DNA of 64,000 bases. Origin: Bryobacteraceae bacterium (GTDB lineage: Bacteria; Acidobacteriota; Terriglobia; Bryobacterales; Bryobacteraceae). A model generated the notes under the pieces. It was not told the DNA's origin and ran no database searches. It worked only from the letters and a program-made list of their open reading frames with translations. A program made the position numbers and the translations under genes. Location: contig JANWXD010000001.1 in assembly GCA_025055455.1 (NCBI GenBank), forward strand, positions 248,001-312,000, in the 5' to 3' direction. This document shows, one piece after another, positions 45,017 through 54,349 of this stretch (the first letter of the stretch is position 1; the number at the start of each line of letters is the position of its first letter).

Positions 45017-46678
45017 ATGAGCGGCAGGAAGATCGTACTCGTAGCGTCCTCGACCGAAGCGAACGAATATTCTCAGGACTGTTGGATTCAGATGCTGTTC
45101 GCCACGCTTCCCGCCCCGATGGCGAAACACTTCGTGAATCTCAAGGTGCTGGAAAACGAGACTTGGCCCGACGGGCAGGCAAAATACGTCCCCAACGGCC
45201 TGCGGATCGTCGAAGCGATCCTGCTCCGGGAGTTCCCACCCGAGGACATCGCGGTCTGTTATGCAGACCAGATGGACCAGTTCATCGGGGACGACACGCG
45301 CGCCGTGGGCTTGCACGCCCACAACCCAATGGGGATCACGTTTGCCACAGACGTCTACGCGCACTTGGCGGGACCGCAAGTGGAGCCGCTGAACGCCGCC
45401 GAATTCAAACGCGCCATTCTTCATCCGGCGCTCCGCCGGCATAAGTCACACCTGAAACTTCTGGTCGGGGGCCCGGGGGCCTGGCAGCTCGAACAGACGG
45501 GAATGCACCGGGAATGGGGCATCGATTGCTTGGTGGACGGCGAGGCCGAGCACCTGATCCTCGACCTCTTCCGCAAGGCGGTGGCTGGCGAGCCCCTGCC
45601 GCCGGTGGTCAAAGGCGCCTCCCCGGAAAGTCCGGACCAGATTCCGGTCACGCGCCACCGCTCGACCCTCGGCGTGGTGGAGATCACGCGGGGCTGTGGG
45701 CGGGGCTGCCAATTCTGCGGCGTGGCGGTGCGGCGCGGCCAGAGCATCCCGCTGGAGAACATCCTGGAAAACGTCCGGGTGAACGTGGCCGACGGCGCCG
45801 ACACGATCATGCTCACCACCGAAGATCTGTTCTTGTACGAGCAAGGCCCACGCTTCACGCCGAACCGGAAGGCGCTGTCGCGGCTGTTCGAGGCGGTGGC
45901 GGCTGTGCCGGGCGTCCAGTTCATCCACTTGACGCACGCCACTATGGCGCCGGTCGTCCAGGACCCGACGATGATCGAAGAGATCACACCGTACACGGTG
46001 GGCATGAGCCGCAAGCGGCACCCCGCCTCCACCCACCCCGAACGCCGCTATGCGAGCGTGATCATCGGTTTGGAGACCGGCTCGGTCCGCTTGTTCAAGA
46101 AATACATGCCGGGCAAGGCTTATCCGTACCGTCCGGAGCAGTGGCCCGACGTGGTCTTGAAAGGAATGGAAATTCTCAACCGTCACAATTGGTTTCCATT
46201 CTGCACGTGGATTCTCGGCCTGCCCGGAGAGACGGACGCCGACACGCGGGAATCGCTGGATCTGCTGCACGCGCTCAAGGGCGCCAAGTGGTGCGTCGTG
46301 CCCACCTTGTTCACCCCTTTGGAAGACACGCGGCTCGCCAATCGGGAAGCGGCCAAGCTACCTCAGCTCACGGATCTGCAGTGGGAGTTTTTCTTCACCT
46401 GTTGGCGTTACAATCTCGATTTTTACCGCGGCGCCAAGCAGAAGCTTTTGTTCGGCCTCGGAGTTCCCATCTACTATTACCTGCTCGGCCGGAAGCTGTT
46501 CGGTGAAAAGATCAAATACCCTCTGTGGCGCTTGGCCCACGTTCCGGAGTGGATTTTGCGGCGGCGCCTGTACCTGGACCTAGACCGTCCAGCGGTGCGC
46601 TTCACTGTCCCGAAACATGTGCCCCTGCCCCAAGGGACGATGACACCGCACGACGCGAGCCTGGTAACCTTGCAATAA
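45017..46678 (+). CDS. Radical SAM protein with B12-binding-like N-terminal domain
   Basis: A 553-residue protein, third in the run. Residues 1-200 form a Rossmann-like domain resembling the cobalamin-binding part of class B radical SAM enzymes (VCYADQMDQFI, GDDTRAVGLHAHNP, LKLLVGGPGAWQLEQT), but the classical DxHxxG motif is not seen. The cluster motif is CGRGCQFC (first Cys at 227) in GVVEITRGCGRGCQFCGVAV. Later come VIIGLETGSVRLFKKYMPG and FCTWILGLPGETDADTRESL, typical of the B12-radical SAM (Elp3-like barrel) group. The C-terminal part has hydrophobic helices (LFGLGVPIYYYLLGRKLF) that could touch the membrane. The start at 45017 follows a GGAGA-like site. Confidence 0.85.
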   Translation: MSGRKIVLVASSTEANEYSQDCWIQMLFATLPAPMAKHFVNLKVLENETWPDGQAKYVPNGLRIVEAILLREFPPEDIAVCYADQMDQFIGDDTRAVGLHAHNPMGITFATDVYAHLAGPQVEPLNAAEFKRAILHPALRRHKSHLKLLVGGPGAWQLEQTGMHREWGIDCLVDGEAEHLILDLFRKAVAGEPLPPVVKGASPESPDQIPVTRHRSTLGVVEITRGCGRGCQFCGVAVRRGQSIPLENILENVRVNVADGADTIMLTTEDLFLYEQGPRFTPNRKALSRLFEAVAAVPGVQFIHLTHATMAPVVQDPTMIEEITPYTVGMSRKRHPASTHPERRYASVIIGLETGSVRLFKKYMPGKAYPYRPEQWPDVVLKGMEILNRHNWFPFCTWILGLPGETDADTRESLDLLHALKGAKWCVVPTLFTPLEDTRLANREAAKLPQLTDLQWEFFFTCWRYNLDFYRGAKQKLLFGLGVPIYYYLLGRKLFGEKIKYPLWRLAHVPEWILRRRLYLDLDRPAVRFTVPKHVPLPQGTMTPHDASLVTLQ

Positions 46679-46717
46679 GCTTCGGCGACTCATCGCCCGG
46701 CGGCGAGGAGAGGATCC

Positions 46718-47722
46718 GTGAAACACCGCGACGTGTTGCCCGCGTGGGGGCGGGTTCTGCGGGGTTACCGGCCTCTGCTGTCGGTCGAGATCACCAAAGA
46801 GTGCCCGCTGCACTGCCCGGGATGCTACGCGTACGAGCCGATGCATCTGGGGGCGAACAGCCGCCCGTTAAGGGAACTGAGCGACTACCGAGGGGACGAC
46901 TTAGTCCATGGCATGCTGGCGCTGGTGCGTCGCTTCCGCCCCATCCACCTCTCCATCGTCGGCGGCGAACCGTTGGTGCGCTGGCGGGAACTCGACGTAT
47001 TGCTCCCCAAGCTGGACGCCATGGGCATCGAGGTGCAATTGGTCACGAGCGCTGTGCGCCCCGTCCCGGCCCATTGGGCGGCGCTGAAGTGTCTGCACCT
47101 AGTGGTGTCCGTGGACGGGCTTCCCCCCGAGCATGACCGCCGTCGCGCCCCCGCCACCTACGATCGCATACTGAAACACATCGCCGGCCACCAGGTCATC
47201 GTGCATTGCACGGTGACGCGCCAACAACTGGCGCGACCGACCTATCTGCACGAATTCGCCCAGCTGTGGTCCCAGCGACCCGAGGCGCGCAAAATTTGGT
47301 TCAGTCTGTATACCCCACAGGAGGGGGAGTGTTCTGCAGAGCGGCTTCGCCCCGAAGACCGCAAGGAAGCCCTCCGGCAGTTGGCGGAGTTAGCCCCGCT
47401 CTTCCCCAAAGTGCAGCTGTCACGGCGCATGCTCGACGGCTTGGCGCATCCACCCCGCTTCCCGGAGGAGTGCTTGTTTGCTCGCGTCACGCATTGTGTG
47501 ACCGCGGATCTGAAAACCGAGATCCATCCGTGTCAGTTCGGCGGCCGGCCGGTGTGTTCCGAATGCGGGTGCATCGCCTCTGCCGGACTGGCCGCGCTGG
47601 CCCGCTACCGCATCGCCGGGCTCATTCCAGTCATGGCCATATTCGACGCCTCGCGGCGCTTGGGAGAGCAGCTCCGGCAGCGTTTGGACGGGCATCAAAA
47701 CGGTGGGCTTCAAACCCTCTAG
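46718..47722 (+). CDS. Radical SAM protein with C-terminal Cys cluster
   Basis: A 334-residue protein, last in the run. The cluster motif is CPLHCPGC (first Cys at 29) in SVEITKECPLHCPGCYAYEP, followed by LSIVGGEPLVRWRELDVLLP and LVVSVDGLPPEHDRR. The barrel continues with FSLYTPQEGECSAERLRPED. The C-terminus has further cysteines (THCVTADLKTEIHPCQFGG, then VCSECGC), suggesting at least one auxiliary cluster of SPASM or twitch type. The gene begins 39 bases after the third radical SAM gene, with a GGCGAGGAGAGG ribosome site. Its substrate is unknown; it probably completes the same pathway. Confidence 0.85.
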   Translation: MKHRDVLPAWGRVLRGYRPLLSVEITKECPLHCPGCYAYEPMHLGANSRPLRELSDYRGDDLVHGMLALVRRFRPIHLSIVGGEPLVRWRELDVLLPKLDAMGIEVQLVTSAVRPVPAHWAALKCLHLVVSVDGLPPEHDRRRAPATYDRILKHIAGHQVIVHCTVTRQQLARPTYLHEFAQLWSQRPEARKIWFSLYTPQEGECSAERLRPEDRKEALRQLAELAPLFPKVQLSRRMLDGLAHPPRFPEECLFARVTHCVTADLKTEIHPCQFGGRPVCSECGCIASAGLAALARYRIAGLIPVMAIFDASRRLGEQLRQRLDGHQNGGLQTL

Positions 47723-47817
47723 TGAGCCGCTCTCTGGCCGCCGTCTCTTGGACCGGCAGCAGCCTCGACCACTCCCTATAGGCACGCAGTTGCTCACCCG
47801 GAAGTGGACACCTGCCG

Positions 47818-48905
47818 CTAGCGCGTGAGAACGAGCAGGCCCGAAACGAACGTGTGCTGCTGGTATTGGTACGGCAAGCCCTTATAGGGTGAATGGATCG
47901 GCCCGAGCTCTCCCCACGCATCCAAACCAAAAACAGGAATGGCTGTTGCACCGGCGGCAAGCCGAATCCCTTGCTTGACCTCGTCGGCACGCGGGTCGAG
48001 TTCGCGCAAAGCGGTATCGGCGGGCGCAGCAGGAGCTCGTCAGAACCAACAGCGGCCGCTCGCCCGGCTCCACGAGCTTGATCGCCCGCTCGACACCAGC
48101 CGCCGCGCTCCGCAAAATCCGCTGCCGGTCTTTCTCGGGGACGAGCACCCGCGCCCGGGTCCCTTCGGGAACGTTCTGCGACAAAGCGCAGCGATCCGAT
48201 CGGCAGATCCCGGGACTCTTTGATGTAGTCCTGGCGCTGAGATTCCTCCGCTGTGTACTTGTCTTTCTTTCGAAACAGCACCATGCCTGCAAAACTGGCG
48301 GTCACCCGAATGGACACCGATCGAGTCTGTATCGTCGTACGTGATGGGTTCGCCGGGTTTTTTCGCTGAGCTCCCGATAGGCCTCCGTCGCCGGCCGGCC
48401 GTCGAACTCCATCACCCATTTACCGCGTGCCTTCGTCACAGTAATGATGCGGTCGATCGCTCCGAATTCGTTCGTATTACTGCCGATGAGGCGCCGGTCC
48501 GCCGATACCTATCGCTACGACCGCTCCTTCCATCGCCTCGGCGCCCAGAAACGGCACGCCGCGTCCTCCCTCACTGGGCATCCCGTGAGCGCCGAAAACC
48601 ATCGCCCGCTCGCGCAGGCTCACCTCGAGTCCGGGCAGGTAGTTCTCCACGAAACCATGTTCGGGTGCAATGGAGAGGTTCGGCTCGTAGAGCACCATCG
48701 GCAGCCGCAGATCCTTCACGCCCGCGAGCTGCTTCCCGGGACGACGGCCAAGCTCCAGCCGGTCATCCCGGAGCGCTCGGCCGGCTGGCAGCCAGACCAG
48801 CGTATGGACCTCAATCAGTTCGGGGAACCCGTTCCATGAACTCCGGCAACGCCGCTCTGTATCCGTGACGAGGGCCCCATCCGAACCAATGGCGTTCCCA
48901 TCCAC
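47818..48905 (-). pseudogene. Decayed FIST-domain protein
   Basis: Minus-strand fragments in changing frames spell a FIST (N and C) sensor-type protein. From upstream: LPMVLYEPNLSIAPEHGFVE, GRGVPFLGAEAMEGAVVAIG, then in another frame DRIITVTKARGKWVMEFDGR and PATEAYRELSEK, then AGMVLFRKKDKYTAEESQ, GTRARVLVPEKDRQRIL, VEPGERPLLVLTSSCCARR and ATAIPVFGLDAWGELGPIHS near the end. The order and spacing match FIST_N followed by FIST_C. At least three frameshifts interrupt it, and no intact start is visible. FIST domains sense small molecules in signalling proteins. The remaining bases between 47723 and 47817 hold nothing recognised. Confidence 0.7.
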
Positions 48906-48967
48906 CGCGACACGGCGCCCCGGGGCGACATGTCGATCGTAACTCTCCTCGACGCCACTGAGCCGAC

Positions 48968-48979
48968 TATACTGGCGGC
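48968..48979 (+). promoter_or_regulatory. Candidate leaderless promoter of the GH2 gene (TATACT-6 nt-ATG)
   Basis: TATACT at 48968-48973 is followed by GGCGGC and the ATG at 48980. A transcript starting seven bases after the box begins at the start codon. No -35 element is obvious. Confidence 0.5.
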
Positions 48980-50776
48980 ATGCGGAAATTCATTATTCTT
49001 GTTGCAGTAAACGTTTCACTGGCGGCCGGTCCGTCCATTCCCCGACCCGAATATCCCCAGCCGCAGTTCCAGCGGGAGCAGTGGCTGAGCCTGAACGGGC
49101 CGTGGGAGTTCGAGTTCGACGACGCCAACGTTGGCCTGGAGGAAAACTGGGCCAGCGGAACCAAGAAGTTCTCGCGCACCATCGTCGTGCCGTTCGCTTT
49201 CGAGACCAAGTTGAGCGGCATCGGCGACACTTCCTTCCACCCTTGGGTCTGGTATCGCCGGAGTTTCACCGTTCCGGACGCCTGGAAAGGCAAGCGCGTC
49301 CTGCTCCACTTCGGCGCCGTGGATTACCGGGCCATGGTCTGGATAAACGGCCGGTATGTGGGCGGTCATACCGGAGGCCACGTGCCGTTTTCTTTCGACA
49401 TCACGCCGCACCTCCAGCGCGGCGCCAATACGGTGACCGTGCGCGCCGAAGATCCGCCCACCGATCGGTACGTGCCTCGCGGCAAGCAATACTGGGAGCC
49501 GAAGTCTCGCGGCATTTTCTACACGCGCACGACCGGCATCTGGCAACCGGTGTGGATCGAAGCCGTAGGCGACAGCTACCTGACGAAAGTGCGGATCACA
49601 CCGTCCCTGGACGGCGCCGTCCGCTTCGAGGCCCGGATCGCCCGCCCGCAACCCGACCTGGAGTTTCGCGCTTCCATCCGCTTCCAGGACCGAGAAGTCA
49701 GCTCTGGGTCGACCCGCAACGATGGACCGCGGGCCCTGCTGGCGCTGGCGGTGCAGGAGCCGCAGCTGTGGTGGGCCCACTCACCCAATCTGTACGATGT
49801 CACCTTCGAACTGCGGCGTGGCAACGTGGTCCTGGACCGCGTGCAGTCCTACTTCGGATTTCGCTCGGTGTCCACCGCCCACGGCCGCGTGCTGATCAAC
49901 GGACGCCCTGTGTTCCTGAAAATGGTGCTCGATCAGGGCTATTGGCCGGAAAGCACCATCACGCCGCCCTCCGACGAGGCCATCCAGTACGACATCCGCA
50001 TGACCAAAGAGATGGGCTTCAACGGAGCGCGGAAGCACCAGAAGGTCGAGGATCCGCGCTACCTCTACTGGGCCGACAAGATGGGGCTGTACGTGTCCAG
50101 CGAGATGGCCAACGCTTATTTGTTCGACGAGGACTACGTCCAGCGCTTCACCCAGGAATGGATCGAAGCCGTGGAGCGCGACTACAATCACCCCTCCATC
50201 ATCATGTGGGTTCCCATCAACGAAAGCTGGGGTGTGCCGGATTTGAGCGATCCGCGGCAGCAGAATCACCTCAAAGCGCTCTACACGCTGACCAAGTCCT
50301 TGGATGCTACGCGACTCGTGATCGACAACGACGGCTGGGAGCACGTGGACACCACCGATCTGTTCGCCATCCACGACTACGCTCGCACGGGTGACCTGCT
50401 GTATGAAACCTACAAGGATCTGGGTACCAAGGGCATTCCGGCGCGGCGGACGGGCCGGCCCTTCCTGGTGCCCGGCTACCGGTACAATGGCACGCCCATT
50501 CTGCTTTCGGAATTTGGAGGAATCGCCTACATTCCACCGGGCCATCAAGTGCCGCCCGACGCCTGGGGCTACGCCGGCGTCGAGAAGACTCCGGAGGCCA
50601 CACTCGCCCGGCTGCGCGGACTCTACGAGGCCATCGCGAAGATTCCGGAATTTGCAGGGCTGTGCTACACGCAGCTCACCGACGTCGAGCAGGAGGTCAA
50701 CGGACTGCTCACTTACGACCGCAAGCCGAAGTTCGACCCCAAGCTCATCCGGGAGATCAACGAACTGGTGCGGTGA
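48980..50776 (+). CDS. Glycoside hydrolase family 2, exported
   Basis: A 598-residue GH2 enzyme (beta-galactosidase, beta-glucuronidase or beta-mannosidase type). A signal peptide (MRKFIILVAVNVSLAAG) is followed by the sugar-binding domain (WLSLNGPWEFEFDD, VWYRRSFTVPDAWKGKRVLL, MVWINGRYVGGHTGGHVPFS). The immunoglobulin-like domain and the TIM barrel come next. The acid/base Glu is Glu415 in MWVPINESWG, and the nucleophile is Glu511 in ILLSEFGG. Length is shorter than LacZ and close to small GH2 forms. Export suggests degradation of plant or microbial polysaccharide. The stop is only seven bases from the convergent ROK gene. Confidence 0.92.
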   Translation: MRKFIILVAVNVSLAAGPSIPRPEYPQPQFQREQWLSLNGPWEFEFDDANVGLEENWASGTKKFSRTIVVPFAFETKLSGIGDTSFHPWVWYRRSFTVPDAWKGKRVLLHFGAVDYRAMVWINGRYVGGHTGGHVPFSFDITPHLQRGANTVTVRAEDPPTDRYVPRGKQYWEPKSRGIFYTRTTGIWQPVWIEAVGDSYLTKVRITPSLDGAVRFEARIARPQPDLEFRASIRFQDREVSSGSTRNDGPRALLALAVQEPQLWWAHSPNLYDVTFELRRGNVVLDRVQSYFGFRSVSTAHGRVLINGRPVFLKMVLDQGYWPESTITPPSDEAIQYDIRMTKEMGFNGARKHQKVEDPRYLYWADKMGLYVSSEMANAYLFDEDYVQRFTQEWIEAVERDYNHPSIIMWVPINESWGVPDLSDPRQQNHLKALYTLTKSLDATRLVIDNDGWEHVDTTDLFAIHDYARTGDLLYETYKDLGTKGIPARRTGRPFLVPGYRYNGTPILLSEFGGIAYIPPGHQVPPDAWGYAGVEKTPEATLARLRGLYEAIAKIPEFAGLCYTQLTDVEQEVNGLLTYDRKPKFDPKLIREINELVR

Positions 50777-50783
50777 GGAGGGG

Positions 50784-51722
50784 TCAAGACGCGGCTTCGA
50801 GCGCCAGGGCCGCGGCCCCGAGCAGGCCGGCTTCGGCGGTGAAGCGGGCCGGCACGATCGGCACCTCACGGCGCAGGAGACGGCGCGTGCGCCAGGCGGC
50901 CTCGGTCCGCAAGATCGCAAACAAGGGCTCGCCCGCCTGGGCGATCTGGCCGCCGACAATCACGGCCTCCGGATCGTAGGCGTGAATCAGGCTGGCGATG
51001 CCGGCAGCGAGCACGCGGGCGGCCCGTTCCACGATCCGCTTGGCTTGGGCGTCGCCGGCGGCCGCAGTTTCGAAAACGGCGGCGCACGTCAGTTTGCCGT
51101 TACGAACCAACTCCGCCAGTCGCGTGTCACAGCCGCGATGCACCACCGCGAACGCTTCGGCTTCGATCGCGCGCGCCGAGAAGAACGTCTCCAGACAGCC
51201 GTGGTTGCCGCAGATACAGGGCGGCCCGTCCGGATCCAGGGTCAGGTGACCGAAGTGTCCGGCCACGCCGCCGACGCCGCGCAGCAGACGGCCGTTTGCC
51301 ACCACCGCGCCGCCCACACCGGTGCCGAGCGTCAACAGCACCGCGTCACGCCGGCCCTGCGCTGCGCCCCACCGAAGCTCGCCTGCGAGGGCGGCGCGGG
51401 CGTCGTTATCCGCGGCGACGGGAGTTCCCGGCAGCAGCGGAGCCATCAAATCCGCCAGGAGCCAGCCCTCGAGGAAGGACAGCGTGCCAGGCAGGGCCTC
51501 CACCCGCGTCGTCGCGGCGTCGATGATGCCTTTGGCCGCGACGCCCGCAGCTCGGAGCGCGGCGCCCGTTGCGAGCCGCGCGACCACGCCCGCCAGAGTG
51601 CCGCGCAGCGTGTCCAGATCGCCCGGCGTCGCAACGCTTGCCGATCGAAGGATGCGGCCGGAGGAGTCCACCAGCCCTGCTTTGATTTCCGTTCCGCCGA
51701 TGTCCAGACCGAGCAGCGTCAT
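50784..51722 (-). CDS. ROK-family sugar kinase
   Basis: A 312-residue ROK protein without a DNA-binding N-terminus, so a kinase rather than a repressor. The phosphate motif is LLGLDIGGTEIKAGLVD, the catalytic Asp is in VAADNDARAALAGELRWG, and the glycine region is LTLGTGVGGAVVANGRLL. The zinc-binding motif GHLTLDPDGPPCICGNHGCL is complete. Glucose or N-acetyl-sugar phosphorylation is typical. It overlaps the MetE-like gene by four bases (ATGA). Together with the SDR and SIS genes it forms a small sugar-metabolism group. Confidence 0.9.
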   Translation of the reverse strand: MTLLGLDIGGTEIKAGLVDSSGRILRSASVATPGDLDTLRGTLAGVVARLATGAALRAAGVAAKGIIDAATTRVEALPGTLSFLEGWLLADLMAPLLPGTPVAADNDARAALAGELRWGAAQGRRDAVLLTLGTGVGGAVVANGRLLRGVGGVAGHFGHLTLDPDGPPCICGNHGCLETFFSARAIEAEAFAVVHRGCDTRLAELVRNGKLTCAAVFETAAAGDAQAKRIVERAARVLAAGIASLIHAYDPEAVIVGGQIAQAGEPLFAILRTEAAWRTRRLLRREVPIVPARFTAEAGLLGAAALALEAAS

Positions 51723-52756
51723 TCGATACCGAGTTCCTTGCGAACCTGCCGAACTCCCTCCACCAGGTTGCGCAGTTTCTGCCGTGCCGCCCAGCGCGCC
51801 GTCTGGCTCAGGCCGCAGTCCGGGGCAAAGGAGAGCCGCTCGGGGGGCGCGAACTCGAGGCAGCGGCGCACGCGCGCGGCGACGTCCGCGGGCGTTTCGA
51901 TGTAGTAGCTCTTAACGTCCACGACACCCACGGCGACATCCTTGTGCCGCGCCAGCTCCCCAATCAGTTCGATTTCGGCGAACTCGCGGCTGGCCATTTC
52001 CAGGTGGATCTCCTCCACGTTCAAATCGAGGAAGGCGGGAAACATGGGGGCGTAGCGGCGCGGCCCCACCGCTCGCGCCTTGTAATTTCCGAAACAGAGG
52101 TGGGTCGACAGACGGCAGCGGCCAGCCACGGTGGCCACCGTGCGGTTGAAAAGCTCGACCAGACGCGCGGTATCCTCACGCCAGGCGTAGCAGCTCATGG
52201 AGGGCTCGTCCACGGTGATCTCCGAGCAGCCCGCCGCCGCCAGCGCCTCCAATTCGGCGCGCACAATGGGGACCAAAGCCTCCGCAATCGCATACCGATC
52301 CGGATAGCGGGGGCTCGGCTCCAGCCGGCCACTGAGCGTGTACGGTCCGGGCACGCTCATCTTCAGCACCGGCCCCGGCGGCGCCACGCGCTGGAGCCGC
52401 CGGAATTCGTCCACCGTCCCGAGACCCCTAGGAGCACGCAGCTCGCCAGTGATCTTGTGGCGGCCGCGCTGATCGTGCCCCGGCGGGCCGAAGCGCCGGC
52501 GTGGCGCCGGCTCGCGTTCGATTCCTTCGAGGTACCCGTAGAAGGAGAGGTTGAAGTCGAGACGGGTTTGTTCGCCGTCCGTGATGACGTCGAGACCAGC
52601 AGCCACCTGGTCGTGCACCGCGGCGATGACGGCGTCCTCCTGCATTTCTTCGATGTCGGCCGGTCCGAACTCACCGAGGTGCTGCGAGGCGAACTCCAGC
52701 CATCCGGGAAAGGGATAGCTGCCCACCACGGTGGTGCGCAACGGTCGTTCCTTCAT
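51719..52756 (-). CDS. Cobalamin-independent methionine-synthase-like protein (MetE C-terminal type)
   Basis: A 345-residue single-domain protein of the MetE C-terminal/UROD superfamily. Segments are TTVVGSYPFPGWLEFASQHL, AAGLDVITDGEQTRLDFNLS, ITVDEPSMSCYAW, STHLCFGNY (His and Cys zinc ligands) and LSFAPDCGLSQTARW (second Cys). Classical MetE is about twice as long. Short forms of this type may use methylated cobalamin or another thiol methyl acceptor, or act on non-methionine substrates. The start is fixed by the ATGA overlap with the SDR gene. Confidence 0.85.
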   Translation of the reverse strand: MKERPLRTTVVGSYPFPGWLEFASQHLGEFGPADIEEMQEDAVIAAVHDQVAAGLDVITDGEQTRLDFNLSFYGYLEGIEREPAPRRRFGPPGHDQRGRHKITGELRAPRGLGTVDEFRRLQRVAPPGPVLKMSVPGPYTLSGRLEPSPRYPDRYAIAEALVPIVRAELEALAAAGCSEITVDEPSMSCYAWREDTARLVELFNRTVATVAGRCRLSTHLCFGNYKARAVGPRRYAPMFPAFLDLNVEEIHLEMASREFAEIELIGELARHKDVAVGVVDVKSYYIETPADVAARVRRCLEFAPPERLSFAPDCGLSQTARWAARQKLRNLVEGVRQVRKELGIE

Positions 52757-53526
52757 ACGCTGGTCACTTTCCAGCCGCCGTCCACGCCCAGGACCTCCCC
52801 AGTGATATACCGCGCCTCGTCGCTCAGCAGGAACAGGGCCGCGCGGGCGGCGTCCTCCGGATCGAGCAGCCCGCTGGCCAAGGGCTGTTTGGCGCGCATG
52901 TACTCGAGGATCGTGGCATCTTCCTGAGCGCGGCGGCTCATCGGGGTGCGGACCAAACCGGGCGCCACGGCGTTGACGCGGATGCCGTGTGGAGCGTAGT
53001 AGGCGGCCATGGCGCGGGTCAGCGCGATCACGGCGCCTTTGCTGGCGGCGTAGGCATGCGTGGCGAAATAGCGCGCTTCGGGCGAGTCGGCGAGCACGCT
53101 CGCCATGTTGACGATGGCGCCGCGCAACGGGCCGGGCATTCCGAGCATCCGGCGAATCGCCGCGCGGCTGGTCAGAAACATGGTTTTCAGATTCGCGGCC
53201 ATGACGGCGTCCCAGCCTTCCTCGGTGCACTCGTGGAGCGGGCCGTCGCCGAAGCGACGTCCGCTGATGCCGGCGACGTTGAACACTCCGTCCAACCGGC
53301 CGAAGCGGTCCAGGCAGCGGGCGACTGCGGCTTCGGCGTCGGCGGCTCGGGTGAGGTCACACGGAACGCAGTCCAAGGCTTCGCCGGTCTCGACTTCCGG
53401 GGACTGGACCGGAAGGCTCGCCACCAGGACGCGGGCTCCTTCGGCCACGGCCAAGCGCGCCGTTGCGGCGCCGATGCCGGTGGCGCCGGTGATCAAGAAC
53501 ACTTTGCCCGCACATCGCCCCGCCAT
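52753..53526 (-). CDS. Short-chain dehydrogenase/reductase (SDR)
   Basis: A 257-residue NAD(P)-dependent SDR. The cofactor motif appears as TGATGIGAATARLAV, where the first glycines of TGxxxGxG are kept. VFNVAGISGRRFGD is the NNAG equivalent, and the catalytic Ser is in VNMASVLADS. The Tyr-x3-Lys motif is in YAASKGAVIALTRAMAAYYA, and APGLVRTPMS follows. Length is normal for classical SDRs. TACAAT lies upstream on the minus strand. Substrate is unknown; gene order with ROK and SIS proteins suggests a sugar or sugar-alcohol. Confidence 0.93.
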   Translation of the reverse strand: MAGRCAGKVFLITGATGIGAATARLAVAEGARVLVASLPVQSPEVETGEALDCVPCDLTRAADAEAAVARCLDRFGRLDGVFNVAGISGRRFGDGPLHECTEEGWDAVMAANLKTMFLTSRAAIRRMLGMPGPLRGAIVNMASVLADSPEARYFATHAYAASKGAVIALTRAMAAYYAPHGIRVNAVAPGLVRTPMSRRAQEDATILEYMRAKQPLASGLLDPEDAARAALFLLSDEARYITGEVLGVDGGWKVTSV

Positions 53527-53575
53527 GGCGACAGAACCGGTCTCACATTGTAGCGAAGCCGCGGCGCGGGGCTTG

Positions 53576-54349
53576 CTAGAGATAGAGGTGGGCCAAGCTG
53601 CGGCGATAGGCTTCGTAGAAGCGCTCGAGCTGCTCCTGCGCCGCCGTGTTGCCGGGCGCCTGGTGGCTCGGCAGCACCACGGGCTGGATGCCCCGCGCCA
53701 GCAGGCGGGCCGCGGTCTCGCACCGCAGCATGTTGATGATCATCGCCCCCGTCACGGTGGAGGCTGGCCCAGTGGGCCACTCCAAACCCTCGAGCTCCAG
53801 CACACAATCGCCGGGCGGGCAGGCGTTGTCAATCACGAGGTCGGCAACGTCAATCAGCTTTTTTCCGGAGGAATGCGCCGGCGCGGATTGCTCGCAGTGC
53901 CGGCGGGAAACAATGGCAATGACCGGGAGCCCGCGCTCCCGGACTCCCATGGCCATCTCCACGACCACAGGGCGGATGCCGCTCGTCGAAATGATGATGA
54001 AGGCGTCTTGTGGCCCAAACCGGAAGCTTTTCAGAATCTCGAAGGCGTAGCCTTCGTATTTCTCCAGGTGCAGCGCCGCGCGCAAGCTGTTCGCCCCGAC
54101 GATGGCGGCGTGATTGGAAAGCGCCAGCTCGACCAGGGGCACGAAGCCGGGAAAACAGCCCTGGCGGGGAATCATCTCCTCGCAGAGCATGCGGGAGTGA
54201 CCGGCCCCGAACAGAAACACCAGCCCGCCGGCCGCGATGCGGGAGGCGCACAGTTCGGCGGCCGCTTCGATGGCCGCAAGCTCGGTGCGGCGGATCTGTT
54301 CGAGCAACGCCGTCACCCTGTCGAAGTACGTGAGGGCGGGCGTGGACAT
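53576..54349 (-). CDS. SIS-domain sugar isomerase-like protein
   Basis: A 257-residue protein. The SIS (sugar isomerase) domain contains GGLVFLFGAGHSRMLCEEMI, DAFIIISTSGIRPVVVEMAM and GLPVIAIVSRRHCEQSA, with phosphosugar-binding Ser/Thr residues. Proteins of this size and layout are usually 'sugar isomerase domain' proteins acting on phosphosugars such as N-acetylglucosamine or hexulose phosphates. The start could be the ATG at 54349 or another three codons upstream at 54358. The start region overlaps an inverted repeat shared with the divergent vapB promoter. No ribosome site is convincing, so the leader is probably very short. Confidence 0.88.
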   Translation of the reverse strand: MSTPALTYFDRVTALLEQIRRTELAAIEAAAELCASRIAAGGLVFLFGAGHSRMLCEEMIPRQGCFPGFVPLVELALSNHAAIVGANSLRAALHLEKYEGYAFEILKSFRFGPQDAFIIISTSGIRPVVVEMAMGVRERGLPVIAIVSRRHCEQSAPAHSSGKKLIDVADLVIDNACPPGDCVLELEGLEWPTGPASTVTGAMIINMLRCETAARLLARGIQPVVLPSHQAPGNTAAQEQLERFYEAYRRSLAHLYL

